This document shows, in pieces, positions 52,101-58,506 of a stretch of DNA of 58,506 nucleotides. Position 1 is the first letter of the stretch, and each line of letters begins with the position of its first letter. The stretch covers positions 1 to 58,506 of the forward strand of contig JAFGPL010000058.1 in the NCBI GenBank assembly GCA_016936215.1. The letters run 5' to 3'. The DNA is from Bacteroidales bacterium. Lineage in GTDB: Bacteria > Bacteroidota > Bacteroidia > Bacteroidales > UBA10428. Under the pieces are notes generated by a model. That model had not been told where the DNA came from, did not search any database, and saw only the letters and a list, made by a program, of their open reading frames with translations. The translations under genes were made by a program, and so were the position numbers.

Positions 52101-52655
52101 TTACCCGGTTACCCGGTGGGGATTCTTTTTTGCAAAGTCACTCCAGCTTTTGACAGTGTTATTTTGAGATAACGGTTTTTTCTGGTAAAAATGGCACATG
52201 GCAACTGCCAGCCCGTCGGTTGCATCAAGTTTATCGGGCATATCCTTAATTAACAGAATTTTTTGCAGCATATTGGCGACCTGCTCTTTTGATGCATTTC
52301 CCTGTCCGGTAATAGCCTGTTTGATCCTGCGCGGTGCATATTCAAATATAGGAAGGTTTCTGTGAAGTGCTGCAGAAATTGCAATTCCCTGTGCCCTCCC
52401 CAACTTTAACATTGATTGTACATTGTTCCCGTAAAACGGGGCTTCTATGGCCAGTTCATCAGGGCTGTATTCGTCTATCAGCGCCAGGGTGCGCGAAAAG
52501 ATCAGTTTAAGTTTTTCATAATGGTCTTTAATTTTCTGCAGTTCAAGGAACCCCAATGTGACAAGCACAGCCTTTTTATCAATAACATTAATGATTCCAT
52601 AACCAGTAATACTGGTACCCGGGTCTATGCCTAAAATTACTCTTTCTTCTTTCAA
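52101..52655 (-). CDS. ruvC: Holliday junction resolvase RuvC
   Basis: A TTG at 52655 (or 52658) gives 184 residues, the normal RuvC length. The motifs VILGIDPGTSITGYG (first acidic residue), LAIEAPFYGNNVQSMLKLG (Glu) and DKLDATDGLAVAMCH (two Asp) supply the four catalytic acids. RuvC cuts Holliday junctions and works with RuvAB. The same frame reads on for about 80 more codons to 52895, but that stretch overlaps the S41 gene and looks like chance. The gene converges on the HIT gene. Confidence 0.95.
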   Translation of the reverse strand: MKEERVILGIDPGTSITGYGIINVIDKKAVLVTLGFLELQKIKDHYEKLKLIFSRTLALIDEYSPDELAIEAPFYGNNVQSMLKLGRAQGIAISAALHRNLPIFEYAPRRIKQAITGQGNASKEQVANMLQKILLIKDMPDKLDATDGLAVAMCHFYQKKPLSQNNTVKSWSDFAKKNPHRVTG

Positions 52656-52706
52656 CAAGATTTTATTTTGAGATGGAATAATGAACCTCAAAATTAAACG
52701 AATTTG

Positions 52707-52741
52707 CCGGTATTTCAAATCTGATAAATAATACCGGTATT
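52707..52741. repeat. CCGGTATT inverted repeat and 12-bp palindrome in the ruvC upstream gap
   Basis: CCGGTATT (52707-52714) pairs with AATACCGG (52730-52737). The second copy is also the left part of a perfect palindrome AATACCGGTATT (52730-52741). Together they occupy a 90-base gap between ruvC and the S41 gene. They may end the S41 transcript or control ruvC. Confidence 0.5.
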
Positions 52742-52746
52742 TTTGT

Positions 52747-54024
52747 TTAGAATGCCCGTTGAAATACTGACAGGTTGTTTTCAGGAATGACAGCCCTGCT
52801 TGTTGTAGTTGTTTTTTTAACCATAACTGACGGAACAGCACCCGATGTGAGATGGTTAAGCGCAGTATTGAGCATACCTTCCTGAATATCACCAAAATCG
52901 CGTGTCAGATCGTCATTTGAGACGAATTCTGGCTGAAGCCCATCATAAAAATCACCTTCATCAAGCGCATTGGTATATTTAAAACTAACGGGGAATGCTG
53001 CATAATTATATTCTTCAAAACCGAGCACATACATGCCTACAGGTTTACCTTCGGTAGCTGAGCCTACAAGGGTGGTGGACATAAAAGGTTTCATACCGTT
53101 AATAACCAGCTCGCTGGCCGATGCCGTATAGATCGTCCCTATAAAAGTTATCCTGTCCAAATCAAGGGAAGCATTGTTATAAGGCACTTTATAGATGGTG
53201 TCGTATGCACTTAGTTTAGAATTGTGCAATATTTTTGATAATGTCTTGCCGGCGTTTAAATTACCGGTAAGCCATCCGGCAAGGTGAACGGCCACATCAA
53301 CGTTTCCGCCTCCATTGTAACGCATGTCGAGTATCAGGTCGTCAATTTCTTCAATGCCGAACGATGCAAAAACGCTGTCAAGTTCCTGGTAGGCTGTTTC
53401 AATAAAATCCTGAAATACGATATATCCGATTTTTTTATCAGCAATATTTATGATACTGCTGTATAATACCGGATTGATCTTTATTAATTCTTTCGTGAGT
53501 GTAACCGTTCTTTCAACATTGCTGTTGTCAATAATGGTAAATGTATTGGTTACACTTATGCTGGCAGGTCCGAGAAGTTCATCCAGGTTATCTACGGCAG
53601 GGGTTATCCCGTTTATTTTTTTTATAGTCCAGCCCCTTCGCACCTCATTATGATATGCAGAAGAAGATGGATAAATAAAAGCAATCCTGAAGTTATTATC
53701 TGCATCTTGTGAGATCATAAATCCGTGACCGATCATTTCGCCTGCCTGAAAATACTGGTAATATTCGTCCCATGAGAGGACAAAACTCCACCGGTCTAAA
53801 GGTTTATAACGTAATGCTGTCATCATCTCACCAGGGGTGGAATAATCTGATGGATTTATCACTGGCAGTTTATCGTACCACAGGTACAGGTCTTTCATTA
53901 TACCGTAGAGTTCACGGTTTACAATCTCTTCGTTACTGGCCTCTTCTTTTTTACACGATGAAACCAGAATCACCAAAACGATGATGGCAAAAAGGTTGCT
54001 GTATATTTTTATGATGCTTGTCAT
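52747..54024 (-). CDS. S41-family (C-terminal processing) protease lipoprotein
   Basis: This 425-residue lipoprotein (VILVSSCKKEE, Cys near residue 24) has a helical cap domain, a PDZ-like region (AYHNEVRRGWTIKKINGITP) and the S41 core. The core shows LILDMRYNGGGNVDVAVHLAGWL, and the catalytic Ser sits in YTASASELVINGMKPF with the Lys a few turns later (ATEGKPVG). It probably processes surface or periplasmic proteins. It follows the lipoprotein at 54145 by 120 bases on the same strand. Confidence 0.93.
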   Translation of the reverse strand: MTSIIKIYSNLFAIIVLVILVSSCKKEEASNEEIVNRELYGIMKDLYLWYDKLPVINPSDYSTPGEMMTALRYKPLDRWSFVLSWDEYYQYFQAGEMIGHGFMISQDADNNFRIAFIYPSSSAYHNEVRRGWTIKKINGITPAVDNLDELLGPASISVTNTFTIIDNSNVERTVTLTKELIKINPVLYSSIINIADKKIGYIVFQDFIETAYQELDSVFASFGIEEIDDLILDMRYNGGGNVDVAVHLAGWLTGNLNAGKTLSKILHNSKLSAYDTIYKVPYNNASLDLDRITFIGTIYTASASELVINGMKPFMSTTLVGSATEGKPVGMYVLGFEEYNYAAFPVSFKYTNALDEGDFYDGLQPEFVSNDDLTRDFGDIQEGMLNTALNHLTSGAVPSVMVKKTTTTSRAVIPENNLSVFQRAF

Positions 54025-54144
54025 TACAAATTTATTTCCAGTTGTTATGAATTAGTTTACAAGAATTTTGTAATGATAAAATAAACGCAAGCAACGGTAA
54101 ATTGTTTTGATTATGGTGTTGAAAATTTTTACAAAACCGGTATT

Positions 54145-54597
54145 CTATTTTTCTATGAGGTAAGTATAGGTGTCCCAATCATACTGAGCTGTTTTGGAGT
54201 TGATAAAGAAGTATTTAAGTTCGAACCAGGTACAACACTTGTCCGACATTTCCCTGATATCAAGTTGCAGCGTGTCTGTATCTGCGTGCCCGAGGTTTAG
54301 ATAATAGTCAGTAATTCCTTTCGCGGCAATCCATCCGAGCTCGCCTGCATGGATGATTTTTTCGTCATACTGGTTGGTGACAAATTCCAGCGCTACATTT
54401 TTTTCGGTTTCATTCTCGAAATAGCTAAGGCTTATTGAATCAGCGTTGTAAGTCTCAGAATCAATAAGGTTAATGCCTGATTGCCGGTCAACTATCCTGA
54501 AGGCAAAATCAGGTGGAGGGGTAAAGCATTCATCACATTCAATATCACATGCGGATAATAAAGCAGTTGCAAATAAGAAAATTGTAAAAGATTTCAT
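54145..54597 (-). CDS. lipoprotein of unknown function
   Basis: This 150-residue protein has a lipoprotein signal (TALLSACDIECDECFT, Cys near residue 17), followed by further Cys residues that might pair. The remainder is a beta-rich domain (FAFRIVDRQSGINLIDS, DTLQLDIREMSDKCCTWF) with two adjacent Cys near the end. I do not recognise a family. It is probably anchored in the outer membrane. Bases and codons look like those of its neighbours. Confidence 0.7.
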   Translation of the reverse strand: MKSFTIFLFATALLSACDIECDECFTPPPDFAFRIVDRQSGINLIDSETYNADSISLSYFENETEKNVALEFVTNQYDEKIIHAGELGWIAAKGITDYYLNLGHADTDTLQLDIREMSDKCCTWFELKYFFINSKTAQYDWDTYTYLIEK

Positions 54598-54748
54598 TCA
54601 TTAATTATTTTACCATGTTTCAATTGATAAGATGAAAAAACATTGTTAGGGTTGCTTTGGTTTAGTGAAAATATTAAAAATTCTGAAAAAAACACTTCAA
54701 TCCGCTTATCATCCCTAAATGTTTTATTTTTACATAAAATATTTATGT

Positions 54749-54979
54749 ATGCTTAAGTTACTTTTTGTGTCGCTCGTTTTGGTCTCAATAGCATTCATCC
54801 TGATTGGCTTTAATATTTTTTTCCTGAAGAAAAAGTTTCCGGAAACATCTGTAGGCCATAATAAAAATATGAAAGCTAAGGGTATTAAGTGTGCCAGGTG
54901 TGAAGAACTTTCAAATCACAAGAATAACAGGAAGAAAACCGAAATAAATTATAAAGAAATGAAAATGGCAATGAATTGA
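54749..54979 (+). CDS. small single-span membrane protein with FPET-GHNK-CxxC signature
   Basis: The ATG at 54749 gives 76 residues: one N-terminal span (LLFVSLVLVSIAFILIGFN), then KKKFPETSVGHNKNMKAKGIKCARCEEL and a polar, Lys-rich tail. The KFPET-x-VGHNKxMxxxGIxC pattern is one I associate with small Bacteroidota membrane proteins annotated only as 'membrane or secreted protein'. The CxxC at the end could hold a metal or disulfide. An upstream ATG at 54719 would add 10 residues. The next tiny gene starts 48 bases after its stop and has a similar layout. Confidence 0.6.
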   Translation: MLKLLFVSLVLVSIAFILIGFNIFFLKKKFPETSVGHNKNMKAKGIKCARCEELSNHKNNRKKTEINYKEMKMAMN

Positions 54980-55027
54980 ACCATTTGTTATCGTAAATGT
55001 TATGTTATGTAAAGAATATTTTGTTTT

Positions 55028-55201
55028 ATGGTTTTTCTAAAAGTTATCATATCATCGGTAGTCTTGTTAATACTTATATTTGCAGGATTGGGAATTAAGC
55101 TGTTATTTGGCAGGTCTAAAAGCGCCACCATCGGAAGTTGCTGTGCTGATGATAATCAATTCGGCTGTTCATGCGGCGCTAATGGTTGCGCAGGCCACTA
55201 A
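55028..55201 (+). CDS. tiny single-span Cys-rich membrane protein, NqrM-like layout
   Basis: This 57-residue protein is shorter than typical ORF cut-offs. One span (VIISSVVLLILIFAGLGI) is followed by KLLFGRSKSATIGSCCADDN and QFGCSCGANGCAGH, with six Cys in 19 residues. NqrM, which helps assemble the Na+-pumping NADH:quinone reductase, also has one span and a short Cys motif, so a similar metal-delivery or maturation role is possible. That is inference from layout only. It lies directly after 54749-54979 and 106 bases before 55308. Confidence 0.6.
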   Translation: MVFLKVIISSVVLLILIFAGLGIKLLFGRSKSATIGSCCADDNQFGCSCGANGCAGH

Positions 55202-55307
55202 GGTTAATCAGTGATTATTTGTATTATAAAGCTTTGAAATTATATATCTGCTCCTGAAAAAGTATTTGCAGAAATTTGCTATCATTGCAATATATTAAAT
55301 TTTGTTA

Positions 55308-56705
55308 ATGGACACTTTTCTGATATATACCCCTCAATTAACCAACCGGATAGATTTTATTTTCACGCATATTTTTTTCAGGGTTTTAAAACTTGAGTTT
55401 GGTATTACGGTTGACATAAACGAATACAATGCGCACGAAGGCCCGAAAATGAGCTATACAGAGCAGGGTATTGCCGATACATTTCGGGTAAAACCATACG
55501 GATTACTTCATGAGCAAGGTTTAAAGGAACATACCATTACAGTATCTGATTATGAAGGACTTAAGGTATTTTTCCTGACTGATGAAAATGCCGATCTGCC
55601 ATTTGACATATTTTCTGCATCTTTCTTTTTGTTAACGAGGTATGAGGAATATCTTACTGCCCCGGGTGATAAATACGACAGGTTTGAGGCCATTCAAAGC
55701 CTTGCATACCTTCATGGCTTTCTGCTTGAACCACTCGTAGACAAATGGATTATGTTATTGAAATCAAAACTGCAGTTCAGGTTTCCAGGGTTAGAATTCC
55801 CCGTTACCCAATATTCATTCATTTCTTCAATAGACATTGATAACCCGTTTGCATTCAGGCATAAGGGTCTGGTTAGGACTGTAGGTGCCTTGCTGAAAGC
55901 CCTGCTCAGGGGTGATCTGAATTCATTTTTTGGCAGGTTTTCTGCCCTGGGTGGTTCGGCCAAAGATCCTTTTGATACTTACGATTATATTGATAGTGTT
56001 GAACATAAATATAAAACCAAATCATTATATTTTTTTCTAGTTGGTGACTATGGCCGGCACGATACGAGTGTCCCTTTTAGAAAATTGGCCTATCAGAACC
56101 TGATAAAGAAAATTAATGCTGGTCACCAAACTGGTTTGCATCCATCATTTAATTCTAATAAAAGCTTCGAACTGCTTGAAAAAGAATGGAAACGTCTTAC
56201 AAAAGTTACCGGACAGAAAGTACAGCGCAGCAGGCAGCACTATTTGCAGCTTAAGATGCCTGAAACGTACCGTAACCTTATCAGGCTTGGGATAAGAGAG
56301 GACTATTCAATGGGTTATGCCAGTGCCCTGGGGTTCAGGGCAAGTACCAGCATGCCCTTCAGGTTTTTCGATCTTGGTGATGATATTGAAACCAACCTTA
56401 CCGTATTTCCTTTCGAGGTAATGGATGTCACGCTCCATAATTATCTCAGGGTAAGGGCAACACAGGCCATGAGCCATATTTCCAAGATTATTGACGGGAT
56501 AAAGGCAGTTGACGGTTTGTTTATCTCTTTGTGGCACAACGAGTCACTATCTGAACAGGGAATGTGGATTGGCTGGAGAAAAGTATTTGAAGATATGTTT
56601 GAGTATGCATCGGTGCAAGAACTTCCTGCAGTTGAATTACCTGAGCCGCAAAAAACTGAAATAACAGAAGAGATTTCTGTGCAAAATAAAAAGGAGCAGC
56701 ACTAA
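55308..56705 (+). CDS. polysaccharide deacetylase-like protein with N-terminal DUF7033-type region
   Basis: The ATG at 55308 gives 465 residues. The first 190 residues (FFRVLKLEFGITVDINEYN, FDIFSASFFLLTRYEEYL) match an N-terminal region that accompanies polysaccharide-deacetylase domains in this phylum. The second part carries SIDIDNPFAFRHKG (first motif with Asp), HQTGLHPSFNSNKS (His), RQHYLQLKMPETYRNL (equivalent of the third motif) and LFISLWHNESLS (final His). It probably removes acetyl groups from a surface polymer, or it may be an inactive relative. It lies in its own region upstream of araA, convergent. Confidence 0.82.
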   Translation: MDTFLIYTPQLTNRIDFIFTHIFFRVLKLEFGITVDINEYNAHEGPKMSYTEQGIADTFRVKPYGLLHEQGLKEHTITVSDYEGLKVFFLTDENADLPFDIFSASFFLLTRYEEYLTAPGDKYDRFEAIQSLAYLHGFLLEPLVDKWIMLLKSKLQFRFPGLEFPVTQYSFISSIDIDNPFAFRHKGLVRTVGALLKALLRGDLNSFFGRFSALGGSAKDPFDTYDYIDSVEHKYKTKSLYFFLVGDYGRHDTSVPFRKLAYQNLIKKINAGHQTGLHPSFNSNKSFELLEKEWKRLTKVTGQKVQRSRQHYLQLKMPETYRNLIRLGIREDYSMGYASALGFRASTSMPFRFFDLGDDIETNLTVFPFEVMDVTLHNYLRVRATQAMSHISKIIDGIKAVDGLFISLWHNESLSEQGMWIGWRKVFEDMFEYASVQELPAVELPEPQKTEITEEISVQNKKEQH

Positions 56706-56743
56706 GTTACCGCTCCCTTTAGTATGTATTAACTTTTTCTGAA

Positions 56744-58249
56744 TTACAATCCTTTAGCAAGCATATAATAGATTTCGTTCCACTGTAACTCCTTTTTAAG
56801 GTTTGTAATACTTGTGTCTTTATTAATATGAACGAATTCTATACCTGCGATATCGGAGAAGTCTTCGATATATTCTGCTGTAATGGCCTGACTGAAAGCA
56901 TTGTGGTGAGCACCTCCGGTTAGTATCCATGCGGCTGCACCGGTTTTCATATCAGGTTGGGGTACCCACATTGCACGGGCTACAGGCAATTTGGGCAGAT
57001 CGGCATCGGGTTTAACGCAATCTACATCATGTACCAGTACCCTGAAACGGTTACCCATATCAATCATACTTGTTAAAGTCGCCGGTCCTGTGGCAACATT
57101 GAATACAAGTCTTGCGGGGTCGTCTTTACCACCAATGCCCAGCGGGTGAACCTCGAGTTTAGCTTTACCATCGGCGATGCTTGGGCAAATTTCGAGCATA
57201 TGTGCACCAAGTACTTTCATTCCTTTCGGGTCGAGGTGGTAGGTGTAGTCTTCCATAAAGGTACATCCGCCTTTCAGGCCAATACTCATCACCTTAATGG
57301 CGCGAACCAGGGCAGCATGTTTCCAGTCGCCTTCGGCGCCGAAGCCGTAGCCGGCAGCCATTAATCGTTGAGAAGCAAGGCCGGGTAATTGTTTTAGGCC
57401 GTGCAGATCTTCGAATGTTGTTGTAAACGCTTTGAAATTACCGGCTTCGAGAAATTTTTTAAATCCTGCTTCAATGCGGGCCTGGTAACGTACGTTATCA
57501 TGTTTTGCACCACCTTTTTTGCCTGCATCGGCTATCAGGTACAAATCGTTATATTCCTGTACGATTTTATCAACCTCGGTCTCGCTCACTTCGTTAACAA
57601 CTTTTACAATGTCCCCTACCGGCCATGTATTAACTGAAAGTCCCAGTTTAATCTGCGCTTCTACCTTATCACCCTCGGTTACAGCAACTTCGCGCATATT
57701 ATCGCCGAAACGGGCAATTTTTGCACCCTGCATATCATACCAGGCAGCAGCGACGCGTGACCATATACCAATACGTTCCTGTACATCATCTTCTTTCCAG
57801 TAGCCTACAACAATTTTGCGGCTTTTGCGAAGGCGGCTGAGGATGAACCCATGCTCGCGGTCGCCATGTGCAGCCTGGTTGAGGTTCATAAAATCCATAT
57901 CAATTTCACCCCAGGGAAGATCGCGGTTATATTGGGTGTGCAACTGAAGCATCGGCTTGTTTAAAATTTTCAGGCCGTTGATCCACATTTTTGAAGGAGA
58001 AAAGGTATGACACCATGTGATTATACCAATACACTGTCTTGCAGCATTGGCTTCAATACAAATATTGGTAACTTCATCGAGGCTTCGCATTACCGATTTA
58101 AAAACCACTTTTACCGGGACTTTGGCTGAATTATTAAGAAAATTAGCCATTTCCTGTGAATGGTTACCTACTGTTTTTAATACTTCGGGGCCATATAAAT
58201 CCTGGCTTCCGGTAATAAACCATACTTCTAGTTTTTTAAGATCTATCAT
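56744..58249 (-). CDS. araA: L-arabinose isomerase
   Basis: This 501-residue enzyme converts L-arabinose to L-ribulose. Its start ([18 protein letters not shown]), the active-site segment [15 protein letters not shown] with the first Glu, FMEDYTYHL (second Glu), [12 protein letters not shown] (His) and GGAHHNAFS (second His) identify the manganese-binding active site. The length is exactly that of the bacterial enzyme (about 500). It is alone in the window; any araB/araD or regulator lies beyond the right edge. The minus-strand start at 58249 is an ATG. The 257 bases upstream carry three hairpins. Confidence 0.97.
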   Translation of the reverse strand: MIDLKKLEVWFITGSQDLYGPEVLKTVGNHSQEMANFLNNSAKVPVKVVFKSVMRSLDEVTNICIEANAARQCIGIITWCHTFSPSKMWINGLKILNKPMLQLHTQYNRDLPWGEIDMDFMNLNQAAHGDREHGFILSRLRKSRKIVVGYWKEDDVQERIGIWSRVAAAWYDMQGAKIARFGDNMREVAVTEGDKVEAQIKLGLSVNTWPVGDIVKVVNEVSETEVDKIVQEYNDLYLIADAGKKGGAKHDNVRYQARIEAGFKKFLEAGNFKAFTTTFEDLHGLKQLPGLASQRLMAAGYGFGAEGDWKHAALVRAIKVMSIGLKGGCTFMEDYTYHLDPKGMKVLGAHMLEICPSIADGKAKLEVHPLGIGGKDDPARLVFNVATGPATLTSMIDMGNRFRVLVHDVDCVKPDADLPKLPVARAMWVPQPDMKTGAAAWILTGGAHHNAFSQAITAEYIEDFSDIAGIEFVHINKDTSITNLKKELQWNEIYYMLAKGL

Positions 58250-58321
58250 AATTATAATTATTAAAATTTTATATCAGAATGCTGGTATCAAATATAATTA
58301 ATTTACATGACAATAGAAAAG

Positions 58322-58346
58322 AATAAGTGTAAATTCACCACTTATT
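58322..58346. repeat. 8-bp inverted repeat upstream of araA
   Basis: AATAAGTG (58322-58329) and CACTTATT (58339-58346) pair perfectly around a 9-base loop. It sits directly before the larger repeat at 58348 and about 75 bases upstream of araA. Confidence 0.5.
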
Positions 58347-58347
58347 A

Positions 58348-58506
58348 GTGAAACTCAAATTTCAGAAGCTTTGCCGACCGTTAGGAAGGCGAAGCGCGCT
58401 GAAATTTGTAAGTTGAACTAATCCCGATAGCGGAGTGTATCGGGATAATTTGAAGAATTGTGAAACTCAAATTTCAGAAGCTTTGCCGACCGTTAGGAAG
58501 GCGAAG
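58348..58506. repeat. tandem direct repeat, period 112 bp, with internal hairpins, cut by window end
   Basis: A 47-base sequence beginning GTGAAACTCAAATTTCAG occurs at 58348-58394 and again, identical, at 58460-58506, where the window ends. Within one unit AAATTTCAG (58357-58365) pairs with CTGAAATTT (58399-58407). Inside it GCTTTGCC (58369-58376) pairs with GGCGAAGC (58388-58395), with one G-T pair. A second hairpin, ATCCCGATA/TATCGGGAT (58421-58429, 58438-58446), lies between the copies. It looks like a palindromic intergenic repeat; it is non-coding as far as can be seen. Confidence 0.75.

Noticed and set aside
52656-52895. Frame extension upstream of ruvC
   Set aside because: It overlaps the certain S41 protease gene, adds about 80 residues not found in RuvC proteins and lacks a plausible function. 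RuvC at its normal length begins at the TTG at 52655.
1-58506. CRISPR arrays, tRNA or rRNA genes, phage or transposon genes
   Set aside because: No regularly spaced 25-40 base repeats, no cloverleaf with a CCA end, and no transposase, integrase (apart from XerD) or phage structural gene was visible in any gap.

Overview
The window looks like a chromosomal segment of a Bacteroidota bacterium, most likely an anaerobic Bacteroidales-type lineage. The evidence is a C-terminal sorting tail of the type IX secretion kind on the first gene, lipoprotein signals followed by acidic runs, families largely confined to this phylum (DUF4270, DUF4907, dihydroorotate-dehydrogenase-like, TerB-ABCG fusion), many TAnnTTTG promoter elements and almost no Shine-Dalgarno sequences. 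I see no tRNA, rRNA, CRISPR array, transposase, phage gene or restriction system. The assignment rests on reading the sequence; no database search was run.

Layout. 1-4.4 kb: the 3' end of a giant Ig-repeat surface protein, a membrane nucleotide-sugar dehydratase and an unusual sugar-phosphate transferase (surface polysaccharide). 4.7-12.7 kb: core metabolism (pyruvate kinase, XerD recombinase, pyruvate phosphate dikinase, ATP-dependent PEP carboxykinase, PlsY). 12.8-21 kb: an envelope and signalling block with an outer-membrane lipoprotein, a LytS/LytTR two-component pair, an outer-membrane protein plus DUF4270 lipoprotein operon, a divergent Kelch lipoprotein plus DUF4907 protein, and a PagL-like lipid A deacylase homologue. 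21-26 kb: housekeeping (PLP homeostasis protein, DHOD-like, TilS, PabB). 26-34 kb: a second envelope block, divergent: a response regulator with a decayed SpoIIE-type domain and a BamA/TamA-like barrel on one side, and a TerB-ABCG transporter fusion with a lipoprotein and a secreted protein on the other. 34-43 kb: esterase, M49-like metallopeptidase lipoprotein, MFS transporter, CE2-like SGNH esterase, cyclase, DUF3352-like/MORN protein and several unknowns. 43-58 kb: MurB, glycosyltransferase, DUF2062, Mut7-C RNase with ubiquitin-like domain, malic enzyme, a Rieske-like lipoprotein, GreA, HIT, RuvC, S41 protease, two tiny Cys-containing membrane proteins, a polysaccharide-deacetylase-like protein and L-arabinose isomerase. 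A structured tandem repeat runs off the right edge.

How the genes fit together. Pyk, PpdK, PckA and MaeB cover most of the PEP-pyruvate-oxaloacetate-malate node and allow carbon to run in either direction. Two blocks look like uncharacterised envelope systems: the LytTR/DUF4270/Kelch/DUF4907 block, whose divergent promoter region carries a perfect 13-bp inverted repeat, and the RR-pseudophosphatase/BamA-like/TerB-ABCG block. These are the best candidates for undescribed biology here. Function in both cases is inferred from gene arrangement only.
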